A stretch of DNA of 64,000 nucleotides from Caldicellulosiruptor hydrothermalis 108 (GCF_000166355.1 NC_014652.1:271001-335000), one strand, 5' to 3'. Numbered from the stretch's first letter, positions 48,371-58,591 are shown. Made by a program: numbers and translations. Notes: a model not told the origin generated them from the sequence alone.

Positions 48371-51361
48371 TTAAACATCAGATGTTAATATACTATAACT
48401 TCCAAGGCCAAATGGCAAGAGCATATAGCGTGATGTGAAGTTTTCAAAATCAATAAAGCTCTGCGGACGTCTGTACAGCTCCTCAAACACGTCTGCTTTG
48501 TGGTTTGCTTCTATGAGGTTAAAAAGTGTGTTTGTCAGGACTATCTCAAGCTCATTTTTGCCCTCATTTACATGCTCTGTTATGTCAGCCAAAAACGGCT
48601 GGGAAAAGAGAGTGCATGCTTTCTTGCCGTTTACAAACACTTTGGCAATTGATGCGTTTACGTTATTGAGCTTTATATAAACTCTTTTTGAACTTTCTTT
48701 TGTAATCTCAAAAGAGCTTTTTAAGCTCATAGAGCCAACATAAAAAGGATACCCGTCTTTTGTTATATCAAAATGACATGGCTTTTTGGGCTCGGTTAAG
48801 ATAAACTTTGTCTCATCAACGCAAATCAGAGAAAAGCTTCCTACAAGATAAATGGCTTCTACCTCAGTTGGTCTGTGGTTTTTTGGGTCTTTTACCCTCT
48901 CATGGCAGCCTGGGGCTGTAATATTGTTTGACTTTCTGCCACTGAGTACTATTTCATTTTTGCCTTCTTTGACAAAAGAGGTGATATCAATCTTGCTAAT
49001 GTTCACATCCAAAAAGTTTTGGTCGGGTGAAAAACTTTCGGTTTTTCTTTCAAATTTGACAGGCTGACCGTTCACAAGGATTCTGTCAAGATTCTCTGCA
49101 CACTCTATTGCCACAAAAAGTTTTGACGGCACTTTTTCAACCTCAAAATAGTATGTGGCTTTGAAAGGTGTTCCTTCCGGGAGATTATAAAAATGCTTGT
49201 GCCAAACCTGAGAAACATAACAATCTTCAAAAATTACCTTTCCATCAACTTCATATTTTATTCTGTCAAGTATTAGTGTATTGTAGTTTTTAAGCGCTAT
49301 GTCAAACTCACAGCTGCCTGTTTTGTATTCAAAACTATTGTCAAATACAACGCCTGAGATTAGATTTTTTGTATTCTGCGAAAGCTCCTTGTCAGACACC
49401 AAAAGACACAGGCTTGATGCAGGATACATTGTTGCATCAATCACAGCACAGCCTTTTTCCCTTCTTATTGTTGGAATCTTGAACACACCAAAATCTACAA
49501 GGTCTGCTGCGAAAACGTTGTTGTCGGTAGGGATTTTTATTGTGATTTCTGCTTCTCTTTGAAGGTCTGTGTTTGCCAAAAATATTATTCTGTTTCCATC
49601 ATTTAGCTTTCTGCTCTGAAGTATGATTTTTTTAGCGTTTTGACCTGTCTTTTTATCAATCACTTCAATGTAGTTTGAAACTTCTTCTTTTAAGATGTTC
49701 ACAAGTTCATTCAAATCGGCAGCACTTATAAATTTCTCTTTTAAAGGAATTTCACACTTTCTGCCGTCTATCATGCAAAGTTCAAATCTTGAGAACAAAA
49801 AATCTTTCAATGCAACTACCTTGCCACCGGTATTTACAAAGTCTTCCAAAAGCTTAAGAGTTGTCTTCCTTAAATTTGTAAGAGGCGGCAAGACAACTAC
49901 TTTGTAGCTATAACTACCAACTTTAATTTTGCCATTTTCAACTTGTGCATACTTTGATAGGATTATCTCATCGCCAAAGTGAAAGTCAATCTTGTTTGCT
50001 ATGAGATCTTTTACCGTCTTATCAAGCAGAATATCCAGCTTGTCCACGCTGTCATCAAACTTAGAATACTCTGCCCAGGCAGATGATATCGGGTGGAGAA
50101 CAAGCACATCAACATCTCTTTTGCCAAGCCCTGCTATGTACGAAATTCTTGCAAGATAGTCTGCAAAGAACTTTTCATCTTCCCACCATGGCTGCTGGTA
50201 AAAAAGGTTTGGTGGATAGTCTCTTTTTCTCTCACCTCTCATGGAATACAGGCTAAGATGTGGGTTTATATATGTTACGCCAAGCACTGCCTGCCAGTCT
50301 GATATCCATTTTCTGTGAAGAAAACTCACATGCTGACCTGTTGTTCCAAAGGTTTCGCACAGTACTCCTTTTTTGTCAAGCTGCTCTGCAACCGATGATA
50401 CCTGTTTCATTGTAACTACCTGCTCTAAATGTCTTGCAAGCTTATCAACTCCAGGAAGCTGCATATACTCGTAATGGGGCATTGCAGCGCCTATCCATTC
50501 AATCTGGCCACGCATTGTATCTTCTGCCATGTAGTGTCCTGTCATCATGATACCATTTTCTTCGCACCACTTTGCATAAGGAATGGTAAAGTTTTCTATG
50601 AACATTTCAAGCGCAATATCAAAAAAGTCAAACCTCACCTTGTGGTAATTGCCCACATTGAAGAAGAGCTCCTCAAAATGCTCTTTTATGTCATACCCTT
50701 TTTTCTGCAAAAACCTTTCTGGCAGCTTTTCTGTCCATGGCAAAGTAGGGATATCTTTGTAGTGGACTCTTAAATATGTTGGCTCATCGGTGAATATTCC
50801 CGGCATTGCATCGCCAAAATACTCTTGGCAATAGCTTTTGTATCTCTCATGTGTGAGGTTTATGAACTCCTGAGTTACCTCTTTTGAAAGAAGGTCAACA
50901 TAACAGCTTCCGTTGAACCACTTGTCGCCAAGCTTCATTGTGCGCTTTGCAACAATGTACTTTACACCTCCATGCACAAAGCTTGATAAAACCTCATCAT
51001 CTTGTTCTACATGGTCCTCTTTCAAAAGTACTAAAAACTTGTGCCTGTATGAAGGATTTTTAAAAGCCACAGCACCGCCTGCAAAACCAGACGGCCACTT
51101 GTCTTCATCATAAAGCCACGCAAGCATGTTTAGCTTTTTTGCATGCTCTATACATTTTTTGATGAGATTTAGCCACTCTTCAGAAAGATACTCTGTCACA
51201 AGCCCAACCCTTGAGTGCATGAAAAAACCACCATAACCTTTTTGGTGCATTTCAGTTATCTGGCGCAAAAGCTCTTCCTCTTTTAAATTGTCATTCCAGC
51301 TCCAGAAAGGTGCGCACCTGTAAAAATTATCTGGGTTTTTGAGTTTTTCTAAATCAAGCAT
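48371..51361 (-). CDS. GH106-like glycosyl hydrolase (alpha-L-rhamnosidase family)
   Basis: This 996-residue protein lacks a signal peptide. Its N-terminal part ('NFYRCAPFWSWNDNLKEEELLRQITEMHQKGYGGFFMHSRVGLVTEYLSEEW', 'LAWLYDEDKWPSGFAGGAV') is typical of the GH106/related large (beta/alpha)8 hydrolases. A GTDEPTYLR-like acidic segment ('MPGIFTDEPTYLRVHY') and 'GVLCETFGTTGQHVSFLHRKW' carry possible catalytic acids. The C-terminal half contains beta-sandwich galactose-binding-like modules. AAAGGAGA precedes the ATG. Being intracellular, it would act on imported oligosaccharides. It lies between an aldolase and a corrinoid protein in one operon. Confidence 0.8.
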   Translation of the reverse strand: MLDLEKLKNPDNFYRCAPFWSWNDNLKEEELLRQITEMHQKGYGGFFMHSRVGLVTEYLSEEWLNLIKKCIEHAKKLNMLAWLYDEDKWPSGFAGGAVAFKNPSYRHKFLVLLKEDHVEQDDEVLSSFVHGGVKYIVAKRTMKLGDKWFNGSCYVDLLSKEVTQEFINLTHERYKSYCQEYFGDAMPGIFTDEPTYLRVHYKDIPTLPWTEKLPERFLQKKGYDIKEHFEELFFNVGNYHKVRFDFFDIALEMFIENFTIPYAKWCEENGIMMTGHYMAEDTMRGQIEWIGAAMPHYEYMQLPGVDKLARHLEQVVTMKQVSSVAEQLDKKGVLCETFGTTGQHVSFLHRKWISDWQAVLGVTYINPHLSLYSMRGERKRDYPPNLFYQQPWWEDEKFFADYLARISYIAGLGKRDVDVLVLHPISSAWAEYSKFDDSVDKLDILLDKTVKDLIANKIDFHFGDEIILSKYAQVENGKIKVGSYSYKVVVLPPLTNLRKTTLKLLEDFVNTGGKVVALKDFLFSRFELCMIDGRKCEIPLKEKFISAADLNELVNILKEEVSNYIEVIDKKTGQNAKKIILQSRKLNDGNRIIFLANTDLQREAEITIKIPTDNNVFAADLVDFGVFKIPTIRREKGCAVIDATMYPASSLCLLVSDKELSQNTKNLISGVVFDNSFEYKTGSCEFDIALKNYNTLILDRIKYEVDGKVIFEDCYVSQVWHKHFYNLPEGTPFKATYYFEVEKVPSKLFVAIECAENLDRILVNGQPVKFERKTESFSPDQNFLDVNISKIDITSFVKEGKNEIVLSGRKSNNITAPGCHERVKDPKNHRPTEVEAIYLVGSFSLICVDETKFILTEPKKPCHFDITKDGYPFYVGSMSLKSSFEITKESSKRVYIKLNNVNASIAKVFVNGKKACTLFSQPFLADITEHVNEGKNELEIVLTNTLFNLIEANHKADVFEELYRRPQSFIDFENFTSRYMLLPFGLGSYSILTSDV

Positions 51362-51390
51362 TTTTGGTCTCCTTTCTATTTATTTTGAAT

Positions 51391-52032
51391 TCACTTACCT
51401 TTTCTCAAATCCAAAACCTTTTGAATTTCCTCAGGGCTCAAAACTTGCGGTGTGCCTATCTGGCTTGATAGAAATAAAATCTTTGCCCAAAACTCAACAA
51501 TCTCAAGCTTGTAAAATGCCATCTCCAAGTCCTTGTCGTATGTCAAAACGCCATGGTTTGAAAGAAGCACAGCATCGTAGTCTTTTACATAAGGTGCGAT
51601 TGACTGGGGCACCTCAACTGTTGAAGGTGTCGCAAACGGCGCAACAGGGATATACCCGCCAAAGATGAAGACTGACTCTGCTAAAATTGGCTTGTCAAGA
51701 GGCTTTCTTAAAACTGCAAATGTGGTTGCATAAGGTGAGTGTGCATGAACACAGGCACCTATGTCCTCTCTTTCTTGATAAACTTTAAGGTGCATCTTTA
51801 TCTCAGACGATGGCTTGTAATTTGACTTTTCAAGAATTTTACCTTCCATGTCAATTAAAACCAGCATGTCTTCATTCAAAAAACCTTTCGACACACCCGA
51901 CGGTGTTGTGATGATCTTATCCTGGTCGACTCTTACAGAGATATTTCCGTCAGGTCCGCTTATATAACCTCTTTCGTACATGATTCTTCCAATCCTGCAT
52001 ATCTGTGATTTGATGCTTCTTATATCCTGCAT
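51391..52032 (-). CDS. class II aldolase (fuculose/rhamnulose-phosphate aldolase type)
   Basis: This 213-residue Zn-dependent aldolase is of the AraD/FucA family, which splits deoxy-ketose phosphates into DHAP and lactaldehyde. Visible are 'YISGPDGNISVRVDQDKIITTPSGVSKG', the catalytic Glu in 'SSEIKMHLKVY', and Zn ligands in 'CVHAHSPYATTFAV' (HAH) and the late His in 'VLLSNHGVLTY'. AAGGTGG precedes the ATG. It is the first gene of an operon with the GH106-like hydrolase, which fits use of released deoxy-sugars such as L-rhamnose or L-fucose. Confidence 0.9.
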   Translation of the reverse strand: MQDIRSIKSQICRIGRIMYERGYISGPDGNISVRVDQDKIITTPSGVSKGFLNEDMLVLIDMEGKILEKSNYKPSSEIKMHLKVYQEREDIGACVHAHSPYATTFAVLRKPLDKPILAESVFIFGGYIPVAPFATPSTVEVPQSIAPYVKDYDAVLLSNHGVLTYDKDLEMAFYKLEIVEFWAKILFLSSQIGTPQVLSPEEIQKVLDLRKGK

Positions 52033-52182
52033 TTTTTTTCCACCTTTCTTTAAAATGTATTGTCATGATATTGTGTTGTTTTGATTTTTTGTTCTATTTC
52101 ATTTTACAATTATTTGATTGATTTGAAAATACCCAAATTTGACCTCTTGAAAAGCTTGAAAGTGTCCTCAAAAAAAATCTTG

Positions 52183-52220
52183 TGCAAACATTTGCATTAT
52201 AGATAGAAAAGTGATAAAAT
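52183..52220 (+). promoter_or_regulatory. operator and promoter of the cyclomaltodextrinase gene
   Basis: The palindrome TGCAAACATTTGCA (52183-52196) overlaps the -35 TTGCAT (52192-52197), which is 17 bp from the -10 TAAAAT (52215-52220). The palindrome matches the LacI-type sites further downstream. Confidence 0.75.
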
Positions 52221-52270
52221 AAATTTCAATGTTGTATTTCAAAAAATATTTCAGAAGGAGAGTGCACAGT

Positions 52271-54001
52271 TTGCAGGTTATTCACAATCAAGTTCATGAC
52301 ATTTTTGCTCTGAGCAGAAACAAGTTCTATGTAAGACTGTGGGTGCAAAAAGGGTTGGTTAGAAGCGTCACTTTGATATTCTCAGACAGGTATGATTTGG
52401 ATGTCCAGAAAGTGAAGATGGACTTTTACATGAACGTTGGAAGTTTTGAGGTATATACAGCGCATGTGCAAAACAAAACGCCAAGGTTTGCGTACAAGTT
52501 TTTGATTGAGCTTTTAGATGGAAGTTTTAAGATATTTAATCAGTTCGGACTTGCTGAGCAGGAAGAAAACCTGTATTTTGATGCTTTCCAGTTTCCTTAT
52601 GCGAATGAGGCAGATATCTTTGAAAAGCCGTCTTTCGCAGAAGGTTTGGTTGTCTATGAGATATTTCCTGACAGGTTCAAAAGAGGCAAAAAAGAAGTGC
52701 ACAGCAAGAAGCTATTTGATTGGGATTACTGCAGCTGGGATGTACCAGGTTCTGAAGTTTTTCTTGGTGGTGATTTTGCAGGCATAAAAGAAAAAATAGA
52801 GTATTTTAAAGCTCTTGGAATAAATGCCATTTATCTTACACCAATTTTTAAATCACTTTCTAGCCACCGCTACAATGTGGACGACTACTTTGACGTTGAC
52901 CCGCTTTTGGGTACAAAAGAGGAGTTCAAAGAACTTGTTGACAGCCTTCACGAAAATGGCATCCGAATAATACTTGACATGGTTTTTAACCACACAGGCG
53001 TTGGATTTTTTGCTTTTCAGGATGTTATAAAAAATGGAGAAAATTCAAAATATTACAGTTGGTATAATATAAAGTCTTTACCTGTAGATATCCAAAAAGG
53101 AAACTATGAGACTTTTGCAATAAATGTAAAAAGCATGCCAAGAATAAATACTTCAAACAAAGAGGTTCAGGACTTCTTTTTGGAGGTTTTAAAGTACTGG
53201 CTTTTGGAGTTTGACGTTGACGGCTTTAGGTTTGACGTTGCTAACGAGCTTGACAAAAACTTTATAAGAAGGATAAGAAGAGAGCTAAAAGCCATAAAAA
53301 AAGACATTCTTTTAATTGGTGAGGTTATGCACAGAAGCGAAAACTTTTTGATGGGAGACATGTTTGACGGGGTGATGAACTACTTTTCGTGGGAGGTTTT
53401 TGCAAGGTATTTGATGGGTAAATATAATGCAGAGGATGCATCAAGAATTTTGGCAGATTACAGACTGAAATTTAATCCTGTACTTTTTTCGTGCCAGCTG
53501 AACCTCATTGGCAGCCACGACACAGAAAGGGTTTTAACAAGACTTGGAAACAAAAAACTTGCAATGCTTGCTGCAGTGTATAACCTTACTTATCAGGGAA
53601 TTCCTATGATTTACTATGGTGATGAGATTGGAATGGAAGGTGGACATGACCCCGACTGCAGAAGGGGGATGATATGGGAAGAAGAAAAGCATGACAGAGA
53701 GATTTTTAACCTGTACAGAAGATTAATTGACCTCAAAAAAACATCTTCAGCTCTAAATAGCGACAATGTAAGAGAGTTTTCAATTGATGATGTACTTTGC
53801 TTTGAAAGAAAAAGTGAAAGTGAAGTTGTGTATATTCTTTTTAATCCACGCAAATCTTTGCAAAAAGTACGACTTTGGTCAGAGTTTATTGTTGACAGAG
53901 AGATTGAATTTTTCAGCACGCAGCAGAAAATTAAAAATCATTCATGCTATATTGAGGTTGAGCTAAGTCCCGAGAGCTGTGAAATTGTGATTGTTAAATA
54001 A
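52271..54001 (+). CDS. GH13 cyclomaltodextrinase/neopullulanase
   Basis: This 576-residue cytoplasmic GH13_20-type enzyme has an N-terminal starch-binding-like beta domain (about residues 1-115), a catalytic barrel and domain C. Catalytic positions are Asp in 'FDVDGFRFDVANEL', Glu in 'ILLIGEVMHRS' and Asp in 'NLIGSHDTERV'; region I is 'ILDMVFNHTGVG'. The start is TTG at 52271: AAGGAG lies 10 bp upstream and the protein then begins 'MQVIHNQVHDIF' as in related enzymes, whereas the longer frame adds an unusual basic stretch. It is the first gene of the maltodextrin region and would cut imported cyclic or linear dextrins. Confidence 0.9.
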   Translation: MQVIHNQVHDIFALSRNKFYVRLWVQKGLVRSVTLIFSDRYDLDVQKVKMDFYMNVGSFEVYTAHVQNKTPRFAYKFLIELLDGSFKIFNQFGLAEQEENLYFDAFQFPYANEADIFEKPSFAEGLVVYEIFPDRFKRGKKEVHSKKLFDWDYCSWDVPGSEVFLGGDFAGIKEKIEYFKALGINAIYLTPIFKSLSSHRYNVDDYFDVDPLLGTKEEFKELVDSLHENGIRIILDMVFNHTGVGFFAFQDVIKNGENSKYYSWYNIKSLPVDIQKGNYETFAINVKSMPRINTSNKEVQDFFLEVLKYWLLEFDVDGFRFDVANELDKNFIRRIRRELKAIKKDILLIGEVMHRSENFLMGDMFDGVMNYFSWEVFARYLMGKYNAEDASRILADYRLKFNPVLFSCQLNLIGSHDTERVLTRLGNKKLAMLAAVYNLTYQGIPMIYYGDEIGMEGGHDPDCRRGMIWEEEKHDREIFNLYRRLIDLKKTSSALNSDNVREFSIDDVLCFERKSESEVVYILFNPRKSLQKVRLWSEFIVDREIEFFSTQQKIKNHSCYIEVELSPESCEIVIVK

Positions 54002-54028
54002 ATTCTTATAGAAAAGGCTAAAAAAATG

Positions 54029-54080
54029 TTGACACGCAAGAAAGATAATTATATAATATTTTCAAGAGCAAACGATTGCA
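54029..54080 (+). promoter_or_regulatory. promoter and operator of the sugar-permease operon
   Basis: TTGACA (54029-54034), 17 bp, TATAAT (54052-54057), then the operator GCAAACGATTGC (54068-54079) just past the likely start site. Confidence 0.88.
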
Positions 54081-54108
54081 CATTCTATTTCAAAGGAGGA
54101 AAAAGATT

Positions 54109-55017
54109 ATGAAAAAGCGCGAGCCAATAGGTTATGTATATCTTGCGCCGGCTTTGATATCCATGGCAGTGCTGTCTTTCTTCCCCATTGCCATGACGGT
54201 GTATTATGCATTTACAAATTTTAATCTCAACCACATGGAAGACTACAAATTTGTAGGATTTAAGAACTTTGTTGATATCATAACAGGACCTTTCAAAGAG
54301 GTATTTGCGCCAACATTTGCATGGACATTTACATTTGCACTTGTTACAGTTCTTATCAATTTTGCAGTGGGGCTTTTGCTTGCTGTGCTTCTTAACAACA
54401 AATTTATGAAAGAAACAAATATTTACAGGTCAATTTTAATAATCCCATGGGCTATTCCCGGAACTATTGCTTCTTTAGCGTGGCAGGGGCTTTTGAATGA
54501 AGAGTATGGGGCTATAAATATGCTTTTAAAAACTTTCCACCTTGATCCAATACCTTGGATGACAGACCCGTTTTGGGCAAAGATAAGCATATTTATTGTT
54601 AACCTCTGGCTTTCGTACCCGTTTATGATGAATGCGTCGCTTGGTGCTCTTCAGTCAATTCCGCCAGAGCTTTATGAGGTTGCCGAGATAGACGGGGCCG
54701 GCTGGTTTACAAAGCTTTTTAAAATTACAATACCAATGATTGTACCAACAGCGCTTCCAATTTTGATTTCATCGTTTGCATATGCTTTCAACAACTTCAA
54801 TGTTGTATACCTTGTGACAGGCGGTGGACCTGCAAGGCTTGACACTCAGTTTGCAGGGCACACAGACCTTCTTGTCTCAACAACATACAAGCTTACAATG
54901 CAGTTTTACAGGTACGACCTTGCCTCTGCGATGTCAATCATAATCTTCTTCATTGTGGGAACAATTTCGCTTATCAACATGAAGCTGACAAGAGCATTTG
55001 AGGGTGGTGAAAGATAA
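54109..55017 (+). CDS. ABC sugar transporter permease (MalF type)
   Basis: This 302-residue membrane protein with six predicted helices belongs to the CUT1 family of sugar importers. The cytoplasmic EAA loop reads 'LPPELYEVAEIDGAGWFTKLFKITIPMIVPT', which docks the ATPase. 'YRSILIIPWAIPGTIASLAWQGLLNEEYGAINMLL' is a typical MalF segment. AAAGGAGG precedes the ATG at 54109. Its stop overlaps the start of the second permease (TAATG). The ATPase is not in the window; clostridia usually share one MsiK/MalK among many sugar systems. Confidence 0.93.
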   Translation: MKKREPIGYVYLAPALISMAVLSFFPIAMTVYYAFTNFNLNHMEDYKFVGFKNFVDIITGPFKEVFAPTFAWTFTFALVTVLINFAVGLLLAVLLNNKFMKETNIYRSILIIPWAIPGTIASLAWQGLLNEEYGAINMLLKTFHLDPIPWMTDPFWAKISIFIVNLWLSYPFMMNASLGALQSIPPELYEVAEIDGAGWFTKLFKITIPMIVPTALPILISSFAYAFNNFNVVYLVTGGGPARLDTQFAGHTDLLVSTTYKLTMQFYRYDLASAMSIIIFFIVGTISLINMKLTRAFEGGER

Positions 55018-55886
55018 TGGTTGGAAGAGAGTATATGACAAAGCAGGATGCTATTGCCTTGTGGATATCAAGAGTGATTATTTGGATTGCGATAATACTT
55101 TCACTGCTTCCTACATGGTTTATCATAGTTGCGTCGCTATCAAAAGGTGGGGCGTTCTTCCAGTCGTCGTTTTTCCCAAAAGAGATTACGTTTGAGAACT
55201 ATATAGAACTTTTTAGGAAAAAGAGCAGTCCTTCTCAGACACTGCCTGACTTTGTGATGTGGGTCAAAAATAGCTTGATTGTGTGTTTTGGAGTTGCATT
55301 CTTGCAGATTTTCATGACAGCTCCCGCAGCATATGCATTTTCAAGGATAAACTTTGTTGGAAGGAAAAACGGACTCAAAACACTTTTAATTCTGCAGATG
55401 TTTCCAACATTTATGGCAATGCCTGCGATTTATGGTCTTCTGGCAAAGTTCAATCTTCTTGACAATCTTTTTGCACTCATTCTGGTACTGGCAGGCGGTT
55501 CTGCGTTTAACATCTGGCTTTTGAAAGGAAACATGGACCAGATACCATACGAGATTGATGAGGCGGCAATAATTGACGGTGCAGGACATTTTCTGATTTT
55601 CAGAAAGATTATCCTGCCACTTACCGCTCCAATGCTTGCTGTGATGTTTATCTGGAGTTTTAACGGTGTGTTCAACGAGTTTTTGCTCTCAAGTTTGGTT
55701 CTGCAGTCGCCTGAAAATGCTACTGTGCCAATTGGACTTAGAAACTTTATAAACAACCAGTTTTCAGCTAACTGGCCTATGTTCTCAGCAGCATCAATAT
55801 TGGCGTCACTGCCAATTGTGATTATATACATGGCGCTTCAAAAACAGATTCAGAGCGGTCTTGCAGCAGGTGCTGTCAAGGGTTAA
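55017..55886 (+). CDS. ABC sugar transporter permease (MalG type)
   Basis: The 289-residue second permease of the CUT1 importer has six helices and the EAA loop 'IPYEIDEAAIIDGAGHFLIFRKIILPLTAPML'. Typical MalG features include 'FMTAPAAYAFSRINFVGRKNGLKTLLILQMFPTFMAMPAIYGLLAKF'. It starts at the TAATG overlap with the first permease and is followed 54 bp later by glucan phosphorylase, so transport and phosphorolysis are coexpressed. Confidence 0.93.
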   Translation: MVGREYMTKQDAIALWISRVIIWIAIILSLLPTWFIIVASLSKGGAFFQSSFFPKEITFENYIELFRKKSSPSQTLPDFVMWVKNSLIVCFGVAFLQIFMTAPAAYAFSRINFVGRKNGLKTLLILQMFPTFMAMPAIYGLLAKFNLLDNLFALILVLAGGSAFNIWLLKGNMDQIPYEIDEAAIIDGAGHFLIFRKIILPLTAPMLAVMFIWSFNGVFNEFLLSSLVLQSPENATVPIGLRNFINNQFSANWPMFSAASILASLPIVIIYMALQKQIQSGLAAGAVKG

Positions 55887-55939
55887 TTTGGAATTTGGTC
55901 TGACTACAAAAAATCTTTTACAAAGGAGGATTTGATGCG

Positions 55940-57562
55940 ATGAAGAAACTTCCTACAGTTGCGTATTTTAGCATGGAGTTCGGTCTTGATTCTAACTTCA
56001 AAATCTATGCAGGTGGGCTTGGTATTCTGGCAGGCGACTATTTAAAAGCTGCAAAAGACCTTGGATACCCTGTTGTAGGTGTTGGAATACTGTGGAAGCA
56101 AGGGTACAACAAGCAGATTGTTACAGAGGAATATGGTGTGATTGACGCTTTTCCTATCTACAGGTACAACTTTTTAAAGGACACAGGCGTGAAGGTAAAG
56201 GTAAGAATAAGAAACAGAGATGTATACTGCAAGGTATGGAAGGTTGATAATTTCGAAAACGCAGACCTTTACCTTCTTGACACTGACCTTCCTGAAAATG
56301 CAGACAGATGGATTACAGGACAGCTGTATGGCTGGTTTGGTGAAGAAAGAGTTGCTCAAGAGATGGTTTTAGGAATAGGCGGTGTGAGAGCTTTAAAAGA
56401 GCTTGGTATCAAGGTTGATGTGTATCATTTCAACGAAGGTCATGCTGTATTTGCTGGACTTGAGCTTGTAAGGTATTACATGGAGGAAGAAGGTCTTTCA
56501 TTTGAACAGGCACTATCTAAAGCAAGAGAAAAGATTGTGTTTACAACACATACACCTGTTGAAGCAGGAAATGAAACACATCCTTTAAGACTTCTTATGT
56601 ACATGGGAGCAAACTTGAATCTTACAGAAGAGCAGCTTGTTTATATTGGCGGTGCTCCTTTTAACATGACAGTTGCAGCGCTAAGACTTGCTCGCATTTC
56701 AAATGCTGTGTCTGACCTGCACAGAATAACAGCAAATGCTATGTGGGCTCAGGTTGATAGAAGAAGCAGAATAATTGGTATCACAAACGGTGTTCATGTT
56801 GGAACATGGGCAGACAGAAGAATATTAGAGAGTAGGCATGATCCAGAAAAGCTCTGGCAAACACATACTCAAATAAAACGTGAGCTTTTGGATTTTGTTG
56901 AAAAAAGAACGGGTATTAAATTAAGAGAGGATGTTTTAACAATAGGCTTCGCAAGAAGGGCAGCACCGTATAAGCGAAGCGACCTCATTTTCAGAGACAA
57001 AGAAGCGGCTGACAAGATGTTCAAAAACGATCTTCAGATAATCTTTGCAGGTAAAAGCCACCCACTTGATGACACCGGAAAAGAGATTGTCAACAATATC
57101 ATTGCAATGTCCAAAAAGTATCCCGGCAAGGTTGTGTTCTTGGAAGACTATGACATGGAAATTGGCAAGATGCTAACCCGCGGATGCGATATCTGGCTGA
57201 ACAACCCGCGAAGACCTTTAGAGGCGTGCGGAACCTCGGGAATGAAAGCTGCAATGAACGGTGTTTTGAACGTCTCCACCTTAGATGGATGGTGGCCTGA
57301 GGCGTGCCAGCACGGGATAAACGGATGGCAGATTGGCGATGGGTTTGAGTCAAAAGACGAAAAAGAACAAGATAGCCACGACCTTAAGAGTTTAGTTAAT
57401 GTCATGCAAAACGAGGTAATACCAACATACTACAAAAACAGAGACAGATGGGTAAAGATGATGCAAAATAGCATTGAATCTACACTTGAAAAGTTCTCGG
57501 CAGAGAGGATGGTAAAAGAGTACTACGAGAAGATGTACATTCAAAAATCCCACGAGGATTGA
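55940..57562 (+). CDS. glgP: alpha-glucan phosphorylase (short GT35 type)
   Basis: This 540-residue PLP-dependent phosphorylase releases glucose 1-phosphate from alpha-1,4-glucans. The start 'PTVAYFSMEFGLDSNFKIYAGGLGILAGDYLKAAKDLGYPVVGVGILWKQGY' and the C-terminal 'RGCDIWLNNPRRPLEACGTSGMKAAMNGVLNVSTLDGWWPEA' (phosphate and PLP region) mark the short, Thermotoga/archaeal-type GT35 group rather than the long 800-residue form. GGAGG precedes the ATG at 55940; an ATG 6 bp upstream is out of use because a TGA follows at once. It is followed 6 bp later by the LacI-type regulator. Confidence 0.94.
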   Translation: MKKLPTVAYFSMEFGLDSNFKIYAGGLGILAGDYLKAAKDLGYPVVGVGILWKQGYNKQIVTEEYGVIDAFPIYRYNFLKDTGVKVKVRIRNRDVYCKVWKVDNFENADLYLLDTDLPENADRWITGQLYGWFGEERVAQEMVLGIGGVRALKELGIKVDVYHFNEGHAVFAGLELVRYYMEEEGLSFEQALSKAREKIVFTTHTPVEAGNETHPLRLLMYMGANLNLTEEQLVYIGGAPFNMTVAALRLARISNAVSDLHRITANAMWAQVDRRSRIIGITNGVHVGTWADRRILESRHDPEKLWQTHTQIKRELLDFVEKRTGIKLREDVLTIGFARRAAPYKRSDLIFRDKEAADKMFKNDLQIIFAGKSHPLDDTGKEIVNNIIAMSKKYPGKVVFLEDYDMEIGKMLTRGCDIWLNNPRRPLEACGTSGMKAAMNGVLNVSTLDGWWPEACQHGINGWQIGDGFESKDEKEQDSHDLKSLVNVMQNEVIPTYYKNRDRWVKMMQNSIESTLEKFSAERMVKEYYEKMYIQKSHED

Positions 57563-57568
57563 TAGGTG

Positions 57569-58591
57569 ATGGCAACAATAAAAGAAATAGCTAAAGAAGC
57601 CAATGTTTCACCATCAACTGTTTCGCGGGTTCTTGCTGGCAGTAGCAAAATCAGCCCTGAGACAACCAAGCGGGTTCTTGAGGCTATAAAAAAACTTGGT
57701 TATGTTCCAAACGCAAATGCAAAGGGGCTGGTTGTAAAAAAATCTTTCACGGTTGGTGTATTTGTGCCGCGAGAACCCGAGAATGCCTTTTTAAATTCTT
57801 TTTTTGACCAGGTGATAACAAGCATATGTGCAGTTGTTAATAACTTTGAGTATGATATTCTGCTTGCACTCTCAAACCCTGAAAAGGAAAGAGAACTTTT
57901 GAAAAGACTTGTTGAGAGCAAAAAGGTTGACGGGTTTGTGCTCCTTTCATCAAGGGAAAAGGACCCTGCTATTGAGTATCTAAAGAGCATTGACTTTAAA
58001 TTTGTAGTGATTGGAAGACCGAATGGTTTTGAAAACAGTGTAAACTGGGTGGACAACGACAATGTCAAAGCAGGATTTGACGCCACCGAGTACCTCATAA
58101 GGCTGGGACACAAGAAAATTGCATTCATGGGTGGACCCGGTGATTTGGTGGTAACAAGCGACAGGTTTTCAGGCTATAAGAAAGCTCTTGAGAAATATGG
58201 TATACAACTAAGAAGCTCCTATATAAAATTTGCAAACTATTACAAGAAAAGCTACAGAGAAAATGCATATGAGATTTTGAATCAGGATGACAGGCCCACC
58301 GCCATCGTGTGTATGGACGACCTGATTGCCATTGAGGTTTTCAAAGTTGCTGAAAGTCTCAATCTTAAGGTGGGAAAAGACCTTTCAGTGATTGCTTTCA
58401 ACAACTCAAACGTAAGTGAAATATGTCAGCCGCCTCTTACAACAGTTGACATTAACATTCTTCACCTTGGCAGGCTTGCTGCTGAAGTGCTGATGATGGA
58501 TCTTAGCGAGTCAACCAAGACGTACAGAAGAATAATAGTGCCACATCAGATTGTTGAAAGAGACTCGTGCGGCAAAGCTCAAATGTTATAA
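57569..58591 (+). CDS. LacI-family repressor of maltodextrin genes
   Basis: This 340-residue LacI/GalR regulator has a DNA-binding domain 'MATIKEIAKEANVSPSTVSRVLAGSSKISPETTKRVLEAIKKLGYVPNANAKGLVVKKS' (HTH and hinge) and a periplasmic-binding-protein-like ligand domain ('TVGVFVPREPENAFLNSFFDQVI', 'TAIVCMDDLIAIEVFKVAESLN', 'SVIAFNNSNVSEICQPPLTTVDI'). A GTG at 57566 is an alternative start. It lies in the maltodextrin operon, and palindromic CAAACGTTTG-type sites precede the operon, the cyclomaltodextrinase gene and the binding protein, so it is the likely repressor. Confidence 0.93.
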   Translation: MATIKEIAKEANVSPSTVSRVLAGSSKISPETTKRVLEAIKKLGYVPNANAKGLVVKKSFTVGVFVPREPENAFLNSFFDQVITSICAVVNNFEYDILLALSNPEKERELLKRLVESKKVDGFVLLSSREKDPAIEYLKSIDFKFVVIGRPNGFENSVNWVDNDNVKAGFDATEYLIRLGHKKIAFMGGPGDLVVTSDRFSGYKKALEKYGIQLRSSYIKFANYYKKSYRENAYEILNQDDRPTAIVCMDDLIAIEVFKVAESLNLKVGKDLSVIAFNNSNVSEICQPPLTTVDINILHLGRLAAEVLMMDLSESTKTYRRIIVPHQIVERDSCGKAQML